Part shown: one piece after another, positions 47,517-56,217 of the stretch
How positions within the stretch are numbered: position 1 is the stretch's first letter
Layout of the letters: each line of letters begins with the position of its first letter
Assembly: GCA_902785295.1 (NCBI GenBank)
Contig: CACZYK010000007.1
Span: 1-64,000, forward strand
Direction of reading: 5' to 3'
DNA length: 64,000 nt
Source of the DNA: an uncultured Clostridium sp.
Lineage (GTDB): Bacteria > Bacillota > Clostridia > Clostridiales > Clostridiaceae
Notes under the pieces: generated by a model
Database searches by the model: none
Seen by the model: the letters and a program-made list of their open reading frames with translations, nothing else
What the model was told of the DNA's origin: nothing
Position numbers and translations under genes: made by a program

Positions 47517-48029
47517 ATGAAAGAATATAATCCTTTTAGAACTGCTATAAACAGAAGTTCCCTATCACTCCCAATGAGTGTGTTATTAAATAATAAAATG
47601 TTATTTGGAAAGTGTTTAGATTATGGATGTGGTAGGGGAACTGATGTTAAGTTTTGTAAAGAACTAGGAATAAACATTGAAGGGTATGATAAATATAATG
47701 AAGCCTTCAATATTCCTAATTTGCTAAAAGAACATTATGATGTAGTAGTTTGTAATTATGTTTTTAATGTTATTCCTAATTTAAAAGAACATAAGGAGCT
47801 ATTAGGACGATTAAGAGAACTAGGGGACAATATTTATATTGCAGTAAGAAGTGATATTAAAGCTATAAGAGATAATTGGGAATACATTAAAGATTATGAT
47901 TGTTATAAAACTTCTACCAATACTTATCAGAGGTTTTACAATGAAGAAATGATAAAAGAATATTTTGGAGAAGTAAAGTTTTTGTTGAATAACAATAACT
48001 TAAAACTTTTTCATTTGCAAACAATATAA
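47517..48029 (+). CDS. SAM-dependent methyltransferase (170 aa)
   Basis: A class I methyltransferase. The AdoMet-binding motif I is LDYGCGRGTDVKFC (residues about 40-53), with DYV and FNVIP as later motifs. The N-terminus (FRTAINRSSLSLPMSVLL) resembles the methyltransferases associated with DNA modification operons, but no such operon is here. The substrate is unknown. The stop overlaps a dispersed-element-like copy (48019-48034). Confidence 0.8.
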   Translation: MKEYNPFRTAINRSSLSLPMSVLLNNKMLFGKCLDYGCGRGTDVKFCKELGINIEGYDKYNEAFNIPNLLKEHYDVVVCNYVFNVIPNLKEHKELLGRLRELGDNIYIAVRSDIKAIRDNWEYIKDYDCYKTSTNTYQRFYNEEMIKEYFGEVKFLLNNNNLKLFHLQTI

Positions 48030-48067
48030 ACAAGTAATAAGATTAAAAAAGAAAGCGAGGAATTTAA

Positions 48068-49132
48068 GTGGAAAATGAAAATAATAATTTAATGGTGTTT
48101 GAAGGACATAATGTAGAAATATTTGAATGGGAAGGTAAGGTGCTATTTAATCCAAAGCATGTTGCTGAATGTTTAGATATTAAAAATGTTAATGATAATA
48201 TTAGAAAAATGAATGAAAAACAAGTAATCAAGCTAACTAATTCAGATGTCGGTTCTACCGACTTCCGAAAATTAAACAATAGAGGAGAGAATTTCTTAAC
48301 AGAAAGTGGAGTTTACAAGTTGATTTTTAAATCTCATAAAGAAGAAGCAGAGAAATTTCAAGATTGGGTAACAGATGAAGTTCTGCCAACAATAAGAAAA
48401 ACAGTATCAGCCCTAGAAACCATTGAATTTAAGGGTAATATAGATAACTTAGTATACAGTAAAGATGGAAAACCTATAACAACAAGCAAATGCATAGCAG
48501 AAGTTACAGGTAAAGAACACTTTCATATTCTTAGAGATATAAGAGAAGAAATTGCAAAACTAAATGATATTCATAATCCAAAATTGGATAATGAAGAAAT
48601 AAGCTTAATAATAAATGATTTTAAAGAAATTAAATATATAGCAAATAATGGACAGACATATACACAATACGAATTGGGAGAAATGGCAACTATGCAATTA
48701 ATGTTAAAATATTCTACTGAATTTAGAGCAAGATTTATATTAAGTTTCCAAAAAATGAAACAATCATTGAACAATATGTTTAAAGCTAAACTAATAGAAT
48801 CTGTATTGCCCCAAGATAATAGAAATAGACAATATGTTTATATAATTAAAAACCCATTAAATGAAACTATAAAAATAGGTGTTGCTAATGATGTTGAAAA
48901 AAGAATGAAACAACTACAAACAGGAGCGGGAATAGAATTAGAATTAATTTATAAATCGCTAATATGTAGTAATGCTTTTAGTATAGAAAAAGATGTACAT
49001 AAACACTTTGAAAATTATAGAACATTCGGTGAATGGTTTAAAATCAATCCTACTGATGTTATTAATTTTTTAGAAAAACAGACTTTTGTATTAAAAAGTG
49101 AATTTGTAAAATATGTTAGTCTTGCTTGTTAA
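48068..49132 (+). CDS. Bro-N / Rha / GIY-YIG three-domain anti-repressor
   Basis: A 354-aa fusion. Residues about 1-115 are a BRO-N domain (VFEGHNVEIFEWEGKVLFNPKHVAECLDIKN, then TESGVYKLIFKS). Residues about 130-235 are a Rha-like domain (SKCIAEVTGKEHFHILRDIREEI, ending FRARFILSFQKMK). Residues about 255-340 are a GIY-YIG/T5orf172 nuclease-like domain (YVYIIKNPLNETIKIGVANDVEKRMKQLQTG). Anti-repressors of this kind tune lysis-lysogeny decisions; the nuclease domain is an addition. A degraded coding remnant follows at 49140-49197. Confidence 0.85.
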   Translation: MENENNNLMVFEGHNVEIFEWEGKVLFNPKHVAECLDIKNVNDNIRKMNEKQVIKLTNSDVGSTDFRKLNNRGENFLTESGVYKLIFKSHKEEAEKFQDWVTDEVLPTIRKTVSALETIEFKGNIDNLVYSKDGKPITTSKCIAEVTGKEHFHILRDIREEIAKLNDIHNPKLDNEEISLIINDFKEIKYIANNGQTYTQYELGEMATMQLMLKYSTEFRARFILSFQKMKQSLNNMFKAKLIESVLPQDNRNRQYVYIIKNPLNETIKIGVANDVEKRMKQLQTGAGIELELIYKSLICSNAFSIEKDVHKHFENYRTFGEWFKINPTDVINFLEKQTFVLKSEFVKYVSLAC

Positions 49133-49224
49133 TAAAGTAAACAACTATATGAAAATGATGTTAAAGAGTTAGTTAAAGAAATGTATGGTATTGTTTAACT
49201 AAAATAAACAATTAGGTGAATAAA

Positions 49225-49365
49225 ATGAGGAAGATAGACAATATAATGTTTGTACTAATAGTTGTTTTAGGAACTATATTAACGTTTTTATTATTTTTAT
49301 TAATAATGTGTGGTTTTGGATTCTTAATATATAAAGGAATATTAATGCTAATTAGCTTATTGTAG
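49225..49365 (+). CDS. Very small membrane protein (46 aa)
   Basis: A small ORF: MRKIDN, then one long hydrophobic stretch covering about 35 residues (VLIVVLGTILTFLLFLL, then MCGFGFLIYKGILMLISLL), so one long or two short membrane helices. AGGTG site 7-11 bases before ATG 49225. The stop lies 11 bases before the next start. No function known. Confidence 0.5.
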   Translation: MRKIDNIMFVLIVVLGTILTFLLFLLIMCGFGFLIYKGILMLISLL

Positions 49366-49376
49366 GAGGTGAGATA

Positions 49377-49763
49377 ATGGAAGATTTTACAGTTATACAA
49401 GATAACAAATATATTAAAAGAGTCAGAATAGATGATGGTATTATTTTTAATATCTATAAATTTAAAAGTAGTTATTCTTATATCGGCTCTGATTTTAAAA
49501 TAAGAAAACAAAAGAAGTTAGATAAAGATTTTTATGAATTAACAGAAGATTATAGAGATTTACCTAAAGGCACAGTAATCTATTATAAAGAGTCTTTAGT
49601 TGTTACTGAATTAATTGAGAACAAAGAAGATTATCTTTATGAATTAAAAACAACATCAAGTGCTTTTAGTGGAAACTTAAACAGAATAGAAGATTTAATG
49701 TTTAGGGTTAGTTATTTTATATCAAACTGTGATGAAAAGTCAGACTATTGGAAAGATATTTAG
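49377..49763 (+). CDS. Hypothetical protein (128 aa)
   Basis: A 128-aa strand-rich protein. VIQDNKYIKRVRIDDGIIFNIYKF is followed by charged loops. Not recognised. Strong AGGAGGTGAGATAATG leader. A truncated reading frame (MEEYIEK then stop) starts right after it, just before the IS607 element. Confidence 0.6.
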   Translation: MEDFTVIQDNKYIKRVRIDDGIIFNIYKFKSSYSYIGSDFKIRKQKKLDKDFYELTEDYRDLPKGTVIYYKESLVVTELIENKEDYLYELKTTSSAFSGNLNRIEDLMFRVSYFISNCDEKSDYWKDI

Positions 49764-49896
49764 AAGGTGAGATAATGGAAGAATATATAGAGAAATAAAA
49801 CAGTAAAATCAATAAAAAATATTAAAAATTTTAATAAAATATATTTACATTTTTTCTTAATGTATAGTATAGCATACAGTTAATGAGTTGATGTAA

Positions 49897-50484
49897 ATAA
49901 AAGCAAAAGAAGTTTTAGAACTATTGCAAATTACCAGACCTACTTTAACTAAATATGTAAAAGAAGGATTAATAGAAGTAACTACTCTTCCAAACGGAAG
50001 ATATGATTATAGCAAAGAGTCAGTTTATAAAATTTTTAATAAGGGTGTTCAACGTAAAACTTACATTTATGCAAGAGTTTCAACAACAAAACAAAAGAAA
50101 GATTTAGAAAATCAAATAGATATGCTTAAACAATTTTGTTTTTCTAATGGATATGAGGTTTCTAAAGTTTATTCTGATATAGCTAGTGGAATAAGTTTTG
50201 AAAAAAGAAAAGATTTCTTTAAAATGTTAGATGATATAATGTCTGGAAAGGTTGAAAGGGTTGTTATCTCTTGCAAAGATAGGCTTTCAAGAGTTGGATA
50301 TGAGTTATTTTATTATTTATTTAAGAAATACAACTGTGAAATTATAGTTATGAGTGAAGTTGGTTCTGAAAAATTAGACAGTGAAGAAATTTTTGAAGAA
50401 ATAATTAGTTTATTGCATTGCTATAGTATGAGGCTATATAGTAAGAGAAAAGGACAAAAAATAAAAGAAATTTTAAAAGAATGA
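49897..50484 (+). CDS. IS607 TnpA serine recombinase
   Basis: A serine-recombinase transposase with an N-terminal MerR-like helix-turn-helix (KEVLELLQITRPTLTKYVKEG) and a catalytic domain with the nucleophile region TYIYARVSTTKQKKDLENQ and ISCKDRLSRVGYE. The codon in the normal start position is ATA (49897-49899), not ATG; an in-frame TTG lies at 49924. Either a mutation or use of a weak start could limit transposition. Confidence 0.75.
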   Translation: MKAKEVLELLQITRPTLTKYVKEGLIEVTTLPNGRYDYSKESVYKIFNKGVQRKTYIYARVSTTKQKKDLENQIDMLKQFCFSNGYEVSKVYSDIASGISFEKRKDFFKMLDDIMSGKVERVVISCKDRLSRVGYELFYYLFKKYNCEIIVMSEVGSEKLDSEEIFEEIISLLHCYSMRLYSKRKGQKIKEILKE

Positions 50485-50488
50485 GGGG

Positions 50489-51721
50489 GTGATTGTAGCA
50501 ATGGATAATGAAGCAACTAGAGTAGAAAAACATATTATAAAATCAAATAATAAATATTATAAAATATTAGACGAATATTGTTTTAAATCTAAAAATCTAT
50601 ATAATTTTGCAAATTACCATATTAGAAAGACTTTTATTGATACAGGGGAATGGCTTAAATATAATAAACTTGATAAAATGTTAAAGCAAAAAGACATGGA
50701 TTTTGATTATAGAAATATGCCAACTGCTCAATCATCTCAACAATGTTTAAAACTATTAGATAAGAATTGGAAATCATTTTTCAAAAGTATTAAAGATTGG
50801 GTTAAGCATAAAGATAAATACAGTGGTAGACCTAAATTGCCAAAATATTTAAAGAAGAATGGAAGAAATATTCTAATATTAACTAATCAAAATTGTAAAT
50901 TAAAAAACAACATAATAAATTTCCCTAAAACTTTTAATGGTTTTACATTAAAGACTAAAGCTAATAATATTCAGCAAGTTAGAATGTTATCAAGAAACAA
51001 ACATATTGTAATAGAAGTAGTATATAAGATTAATATAAAAGACAAAATAAAAGACAATAATAAATATGTATCAATAGATATTGGATTGGATAATTTAGCA
51101 ACATTAACTAACAATTGTAATATACAACCAGTTATAATTAATGGCAGAAAAATAAAATCAATTAATAAGTATTACAACAAAGAACTATCTCATTATAGAG
51201 AAATTGCTAAAAGAGTTAACAATTTAGATTATACAAATAGAATGAACAGATTAACAATCAAAAGAAATAATATTATTAGTGATTTAATTCACAAAGCAAG
51301 TAAAAGTATAATAGAATATACTTTAAGCTGTGGAGCAAATACAATAATCATAGGAAATAATAAAGATTGGAAAAGGAATAGTTCTATGAGTAAAAAAGTT
51401 AATCAAAGTTTTGTATGTATTCCACATCAAGATTTAATTGATAAAATAACATATAAGGCTGAAAATATAGGATTAAATGTCATTGTAACCGAAGAATCTT
51501 ATACAAGTGGAACATCCTTTTTGGATAACGAGTTACCTATAAAAGAAAACTACAAAAAAGAAAGAAGAATTTTTAGAGGATTGTTTAAAACAAACAAAGG
51601 AAGATTAATAAATGCTGACGTAAATGGTTCTCTGCAAATAATGAAAAAAGTATTCTCAAATGCCTTTGATGGTTATGAGATAGAGGGGTTAGGGTTAACT
51701 CCAATTAAAGTAGGTTTATAA
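50489..51721 (+). CDS. TnpB-family protein (IS607 accessory)
   Basis: A 410-aa TnpB. RuvC-I is SIDIGLDNLATL (catalytic Asp); the RuvC-II position has IIIGNNKDWKRN; RuvC-III is NADVNGSLQIMKKV. It lacks the usual CxxC zinc finger between RuvC-II and III (residues about 345-385 have none), as do related TnpBs with a TSGTSFLDNE segment. TnpB enzymes are RNA-guided nucleases; the guide RNA normally comes from the 3' end of the element. Whether this variant cleaves DNA is unknown. Confidence 0.8.
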   Translation: MIVAMDNEATRVEKHIIKSNNKYYKILDEYCFKSKNLYNFANYHIRKTFIDTGEWLKYNKLDKMLKQKDMDFDYRNMPTAQSSQQCLKLLDKNWKSFFKSIKDWVKHKDKYSGRPKLPKYLKKNGRNILILTNQNCKLKNNIINFPKTFNGFTLKTKANNIQQVRMLSRNKHIVIEVVYKINIKDKIKDNNKYVSIDIGLDNLATLTNNCNIQPVIINGRKIKSINKYYNKELSHYREIAKRVNNLDYTNRMNRLTIKRNNIISDLIHKASKSIIEYTLSCGANTIIIGNNKDWKRNSSMSKKVNQSFVCIPHQDLIDKITYKAENIGLNVIVTEESYTSGTSFLDNELPIKENYKKERRIFRGLFKTNKGRLINADVNGSLQIMKKVFSNAFDGYEIEGLGLTPIKVGL

Positions 51722-51864
51722 TTTATTTATAAACTGATTAATAAATAAAATTTATTAAAATACTGAAGATTTTTTAATATTTTTAATGAATTTTATAACC
51801 TGAGTAGAATGTGGGAACAAGCGATAAATAAAATAAAACAGTAATAAACAGTAACAAGAAAGGA

Positions 51865-52311
51865 ATGAGTGTAAGAATGGAATTAAAAGAAATTAGTAAA
51901 GAAGAGTTAAAAAGAAAATTAGAACTTCATAGAAAATGGTTAAATGACGAAGAAGGAGGAGTTAAATTAGATTTAAGAAATACTAATTTAAAAGGTGCTG
52001 ATTTAAGTGATTCTGATTTAAGTTATGCTAATTTATATGAAGCTGATTTAAGTAAAACAGAGTTCTATTCAACAAACTTATATAAAACAAAAGGTAATTT
52101 TGTTGGAGTAGAAAACATAGGCTCAAGAAATAACACAACACACTATTTTTATAATGATAATAGAATTATATGTGGTTGTTTTGATGGTACTATGGAAGAA
52201 TTTAAAAATGAGGTAAAAGAAACTTATGAAGAAAACAGTAAAGAATATAAGCAATATATGATTGCTATTGATACTTTAAAAAAATTAGCTGAATTGGAAG
52301 GTGAGAAGTAA
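51865..52311 (+). CDS. Pentapeptide-repeat protein (148 aa)
   Basis: A central block of pentapeptide repeats (LDLRNTNLKGADLSDSDL and on, about residues 34-68) within a larger helical protein. Such repeats form right-handed quadrilateral helices that mimic DNA. The N-terminal LKRKLELHRKWLNDEEGG is a common lead-in to these repeats. Starts at 51865 or 51877. Leads into the next gene without a gap. Confidence 0.8.
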   Translation: MSVRMELKEISKEELKRKLELHRKWLNDEEGGVKLDLRNTNLKGADLSDSDLSYANLYEADLSKTEFYSTNLYKTKGNFVGVENIGSRNNTTHYFYNDNRIICGCFDGTMEEFKNEVKETYEENSKEYKQYMIAIDTLKKLAELEGEK

Positions 52312-52818
52312 ATGAAATATATAAAAGCAGAAGAATTTTTACAACAACCAAAAGAGATACAAAAAGTGTTTTTAGATTGGTGGCAACCAGAAGAATTTGA
52401 TATTTATGTTAATAAAGAACTAGAAAAGCATAGAGTTACTCAAACAGACTTAGAGGACGATGTTTGTAATTATTATTTAAGTGTAGAGAGTGTTCCATTA
52501 CTAACAGAAGGACAGTTAAGAGAATTTATAGAAGATAAAACTTCTGAACTAGCAAAGACCAAATGCAAAATGAAAATAGAATATAAAACAAAAGATGAAA
52601 TAGAAGAAAGTAAAAGTAATTCAAATTTATCTTTACAATCTCAAGAAGGATATTTCATACAAATAACAAGTACAGAATTTATGGGTGGTATTATGGAGTT
52701 CCATGACCTAGGAACAGATTTGTTAAAAGCTTATTGGGAAGTTGCCTATAAGATAGCTTATGAGTGTAGTGAATTAAAAATAGAAGAAGAACTAAAGACT
52801 TTAAAACATAACATATAG
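52312..52818 (+). CDS. Hypothetical protein (168 aa)
   Basis: A 168-aa acidic helical protein with DWWQPEEFDIYVNKELEKH near its N-terminus. This is like small proteins found in many Clostridium phages; not otherwise recognised. ATG 52312 directly follows the previous stop. Confidence 0.6.
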   Translation: MKYIKAEEFLQQPKEIQKVFLDWWQPEEFDIYVNKELEKHRVTQTDLEDDVCNYYLSVESVPLLTEGQLREFIEDKTSELAKTKCKMKIEYKTKDEIEESKSNSNLSLQSQEGYFIQITSTEFMGGIMEFHDLGTDLLKAYWEVAYKIAYECSELKIEEELKTLKHNI

Positions 52819-52897
52819 TGATTTACTAGAATCTAATAAAGAAAAATACAATAAACTAATGAAAGATTATTATGGTTTCAAGGAGAGTGATGAATAA

Positions 52898-53251
52898 ATG
52901 TTAGAAGGAATAAAAGGTTTAAAATTAGTAGAAGAAAATTCTTATTATGAATTAAATGATATAGGTTTGATTATATCATTTATAGGAATTGTATTGTTTT
53001 TCGCTGGTCTACTTTTAATAGAAAATAGTTATGAAGAGACATGGAATACAATATGCGGAATAGTTGCAATAATAGGATTATCCTTAGTAATAAATGGTGT
53101 TATTTTTGGGCGAAAAGAGTATAAAGAATATACATTTATGCCAATAGAAGAAAACTATTGTATAGATTTAGATAAATATGCTATAGATAATGAAGAGTCA
53201 AATAATAATTTAATAGTAATAAGAGAGAAGTATGAAAGTGAGGAAGATTAG
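52898..53251 (+). CDS. Membrane protein with two helices (117 aa)
   Basis: Two membrane segments (IGLIISFIGIVLFFAGLLLI and IVAIIGLSLVINGVIFG) inside a 117-aa protein with an acidic C-terminus. GGAGAG leader. Function is unknown. Immediately followed by the next gene. Confidence 0.6.
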   Translation: MLEGIKGLKLVEENSYYELNDIGLIISFIGIVLFFAGLLLIENSYEETWNTICGIVAIIGLSLVINGVIFGRKEYKEYTFMPIEENYCIDLDKYAIDNEESNNNLIVIREKYESEED

Positions 53252-53629
53252 ATGAAAGCATGGGAAATCTGTAATGAAAAGAACATAGGTAAAATCTATA
53301 TAGATGATAAGGAAGGAGTAAAATGGAAAGTTGAACAAAAATATAAAGATATTTTTGATTTATATGATAATGAGAATGATTCAATAAGTTACTATGGATT
53401 ATCAGAAATGAATTTTGAAGAAGTTATAGATTGGTCTAAAGTGCCAGTAGATACTAAAATATTAGTTAGGGATGGAAAAGATGAAGGATGGAAAAGAAAA
53501 TATTTTGCCAAATATAAAGATGGAAGAGTTTATACTTGGACTTGGGGCAAAACTTGTTTTGATGATGATGGTAACGAAGATGTTATAGACTGGGAATATG
53601 CTAAATTATACAATGAAGGTGAAGAATAA
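53252..53629 (+). CDS. Hypothetical protein, MKxWExC paralogue family (125 aa)
   Basis: Begins MKAWEICNEKNIGKIYIDD, paralogous to 43232-43462. The C-terminal 60 residues (ILVRDGKDEGWKRKYFAKYKDGRVYTWTWGKTCFDDDGNEDVIDW) have a compact strand-rich fold like small phage EF-hand or Tudor-like modules; the family is unknown. Overlaps the next gene by one base. Confidence 0.6.
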   Translation: MKAWEICNEKNIGKIYIDDKEGVKWKVEQKYKDIFDLYDNENDSISYYGLSEMNFEEVIDWSKVPVDTKILVRDGKDEGWKRKYFAKYKDGRVYTWTWGKTCFDDDGNEDVIDWEYAKLYNEGEE

Positions 53630-54150
53630 TGATTTATTTTATAAGTGACACACATTTTTACCATGAGAAAATAATAGAATATGTAAATAGACCTTTTAAA
53701 GATGTTGAAGAAATGAACAATACCTTGATTGATAACTGGAATAAAAGAGTAAAACCTAAAGATGAGGTTTATATTTTAGGAGACTTCTCTTTTGGAAATA
53801 AAGAACAGACATTAGATTTATTAGATAAATTGAATGGTAGAAAGTATTTGATAAAAGGCAACCACGATAGAGTTATAAAGGACAAGGAAGTAGCAAGTAG
53901 ATTTGAATGGATAAAGGATTATCATATGCTAAAGTATAAGAAATATAAGTTTGTTTTATTTCATTATCCATTAATGGTGTGGGATTGTCAGTGCTATGGT
54001 GCAATTCATTTATATGGTCATATTCATTCTAGTGTAACTCCTTTAGGTCAAGCTAGAATGTTTAATATGAGCGTAGAGAAGAATAATTATGAGCCTGTAA
54101 GCATTGAAGAAATAATAGAAAACAGAGATAAGAGAATAGTTGGGAGATGA
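53629..54150 (+). CDS. Metallophosphoesterase (173 aa)
   Basis: A compact calcineurin-like hydrolase: SDTHFYHEKII, GDFSFGN, KGNHDRVI, FHYPLMVWD and GHIHSS complete the metal site. It is the third metallophosphoesterase in the window. Similar small phage enzymes act as phosphodiesterases. Substrate is unknown. Confidence 0.85.
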   Translation: MIYFISDTHFYHEKIIEYVNRPFKDVEEMNNTLIDNWNKRVKPKDEVYILGDFSFGNKEQTLDLLDKLNGRKYLIKGNHDRVIKDKEVASRFEWIKDYHMLKYKKYKFVLFHYPLMVWDCQCYGAIHLYGHIHSSVTPLGQARMFNMSVEKNNYEPVSIEEIIENRDKRIVGR

Positions 54151-54156
54151 ATAAAA

Positions 54157-54342
54157 ATGAAAATAATAGATAAAGTAATGGAAAATTATAAAAGAAATTT
54201 TATGGAACTTCATTGTCCTAGTGATTATGGATATTTAGATTTGTATATTATGGATTCAACAGGTTCTTGTCCAGAGGTAATTAAAAACGGATATAAGGCT
54301 TGTGAAAAATGTTGGAATAGAGAAATAAAGGATAGTGAATAG
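54157..54342 (+). CDS. Small cysteine-containing protein (61 aa)
   Basis: A 61-aa protein with four cysteines in two pairs (HCPS, GSCPE, ACEKCW), the pattern of a small zinc-binding domain of a type seen in many phage genomes. Function is unknown. Confidence 0.6.
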   Translation: MKIIDKVMENYKRNFMELHCPSDYGYLDLYIMDSTGSCPEVIKNGYKACEKCWNREIKDSE

Positions 54343-54344
54343 TA

Positions 54345-54680
54345 ATGAGTAAGATTAGTGCAAATAAAACTAATATAAATAAAATAAAAAGGCTATTGTT
54401 AATGTTGTTGGTGTGTACTGTGGTAGGTGGATTGTTTTTAGGTTGTGGTTCTAATGATACTATGAAAAGCAATGATAATTATGATTTTATATTGATGAAA
54501 AAAGACATAGATATAGAAAATGTTGATACTTTGTGTAAATCTGCTTTATATTATGATAAAAAAACTAAAATTGTTTACATTTGGGTTTACGATACAAATG
54601 GTTTTGGTGGTTATAGTGTATTATATAATGCAAGTGGTACTCCAATGACATTAGATGAATATGATAGTTATGAGGACTAG
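54345..54680 (+). CDS. Lipoprotein (111 aa)
   Basis: A basic N-terminus, a hydrophobic stretch ending in a lipobox (GLFLGCGSND, Cys at about residue 34) and a short extracellular domain with strands. Surface lipoproteins of temperate phages often block superinfection. It could do the same here. Terminator directly after. Confidence 0.75.
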   Translation: MSKISANKTNINKIKRLLLMLLVCTVVGGLFLGCGSNDTMKSNDNYDFILMKKDIDIENVDTLCKSALYYDKKTKIVYIWVYDTNGFGGYSVLYNASGTPMTLDEYDSYED

Positions 54681-54704
54681 GGCTGAAGTTCCTAGTTCTT
54701 TTTT
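54674..54704 (+). terminator. Terminator of the cargo operon
   Basis: GGACTAGG/CCTAGTTC stem (one G-T pair) followed by TTTTTT. It overlaps the stop of the lipoprotein gene. Confidence 0.85.
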
Positions 54705-54757
54705 ATGGTATAATTAATATATAACTAATATATTGTTTAAGAATAAGGGGTAAAACA

Positions 54758-56200
54758 ATGAGTGAGCAAAAGGAAGTTGATATAAGTTTATTGGTAGCAG
54801 ACGCTATTGCAAATAATAAAAATCTACATAAAGTTATAGATGATATTTATTTAAAAAATGAAGTAGTGTTATCTGAAATTAATGTATTAGATAAAGCTAG
54901 GAGCTTTGACTTTGGTTCTATTGAATTTCAAAAATACTTCATAAGAACCTTACAAATATTAGAAGCTAGTTTAGAAGATTTTAAAGATATAAATGTATTA
55001 GACAAGGCTTTGAAGAAAGAGTATAACTATGAATATAATTACATTAAAAGACTCAATAGTGATGAATTATATTTAGAAATATACCTTAACTACTTAGGTA
55101 AAAAGGTTAGAAACAAGAACTTAACTAATGATGAATTTAACTGGAGAATGTATATATTGTTGTACTTTGCTATTAATAATGGAATACAGGTAGTAGATAG
55201 TGAAGTTCTTCAATTAGTATTTGAGAATATTAATTTGTACCATAGGGATAGTGGTAATAATGTGTTTGCTTATAAGAACATTGATAAGGATAATTTGAAA
55301 TTAATTAATGATAAAATAAAAATGCTTAAAGAAGAATATCCTCAAATAAATAGTAATACAGTAATATTTAATAAACCTATTGAGGAAATACAAAAGAATA
55401 AGTTGACTAGAAAAGAGATGAATTATATAGCTTTAGAGTATTTATATGACAAATATAAAATTGACTTAAATGCTGTATGCAAATATAAAGCTATTACCAA
55501 TAAAGAACTAGCAGAACTATTAAATATTTATTTAATGGCACACTTTGGAGACTTTGGAACTGATAGTAATCTAAAGGATTGGATAGTTTATGTAGTTCAA
55601 ATTAATTATCTTATAAAGGCTTATAGGGAAGCTAAAGACTTTTCATACAAGAACTCTAATAGTGCCTTGATAGATAAAATAAAGGTTCAGAATGATAAGC
55701 TAAGGGAATTAAAAAAGGAAGTTAGTAAAGTTAGAAATGATAATAGAGGGTTGGCTGAAGAAAATGAAAAGTTAAAAAGGGAAGTTGAAAAACTTAGGAG
55801 TGAAAATGAGGAACTAAGAAATGGCAAATTAGAAATAGATTCATTAAGGGAGTTTATGTTTAGCCAAGAGAATGAAGTTGTTGTTGGTGATAAGATTGAT
55901 TTTAGCAATATGGTTGATGTAGTTAATAATAAGAAGTTATTAATTATAGGTGGAAATGATATTTGGATAAGAAAGATGAAAGAAAAACTAAATAAGTGTA
56001 TTTTTATTTCTCCTAATGTAAGTTTTGATAATAGAGTTCTTGAGGGTAAGGATGTTGTAATTAATACTGATTGCATAGGGCATAGTATGTATTATAAAGT
56101 TATTAGCAATATTAATAAGATAAATAGTTTTAGGTTTTTTAGTGGAAGTGGGAATGTGGAATTAAGTATTAGAAAATTGTATGAGTTGGTTAGGGAGTAA
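54758..56200 (+). CDS. Coiled-coil protein with DUF2325-like C-terminal domain (480 aa)
   Basis: A helical N-terminal domain (1-300), a coiled coil (about 305-355) and a C-terminal Rossmann-like domain: KLLIIGGNDIWIRKMKEKL, then CIFISPNVSFDNRVLEGKDVVINTD. This is the DUF2325 pattern found on plasmids and phages. Function is not known; the C-terminal domain may bind a nucleotide. Its own promoter lies in 54700-54750. Confidence 0.7.
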   Translation: MSEQKEVDISLLVADAIANNKNLHKVIDDIYLKNEVVLSEINVLDKARSFDFGSIEFQKYFIRTLQILEASLEDFKDINVLDKALKKEYNYEYNYIKRLNSDELYLEIYLNYLGKKVRNKNLTNDEFNWRMYILLYFAINNGIQVVDSEVLQLVFENINLYHRDSGNNVFAYKNIDKDNLKLINDKIKMLKEEYPQINSNTVIFNKPIEEIQKNKLTRKEMNYIALEYLYDKYKIDLNAVCKYKAITNKELAELLNIYLMAHFGDFGTDSNLKDWIVYVVQINYLIKAYREAKDFSYKNSNSALIDKIKVQNDKLRELKKEVSKVRNDNRGLAEENEKLKREVEKLRSENEELRNGKLEIDSLREFMFSQENEVVVGDKIDFSNMVDVVNNKKLLIIGGNDIWIRKMKEKLNKCIFISPNVSFDNRVLEGKDVVINTDCIGHSMYYKVISNINKINSFRFFSGSGNVELSIRKLYELVRE

Positions 56201-56217
56201 TAAGCTCCCTAATTTTT
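56188..56217 (+). terminator. Terminator between convergent genes
   Basis: TTAGGGAG and CTCCCTAA form a stem overlapping both stop codons, followed on the plus strand by TTTTTT. Confidence 0.8.

Larger units (their letters stand above)
49820..51800 (+). mobile_element. IS607-family insertion sequence
   Basis: It contains a serine-recombinase TnpA and a TnpB in tandem, the IS607 layout. Ends were not defined exactly: the sequences just outside (AAATAAAACAGTAA on both sides, near 49795 and 51825) may be target-related. It sits between two cargo genes and appears to have cut a small gene after its sixth codon. Confidence 0.75.

Noticed and set aside
52819..52897. Additional small gene between 52312 and 52898 genes
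   Set aside because: A 25-codon coding-like tail is out of frame and lacks a start; probably a remnant of the upstream gene's C-terminus.
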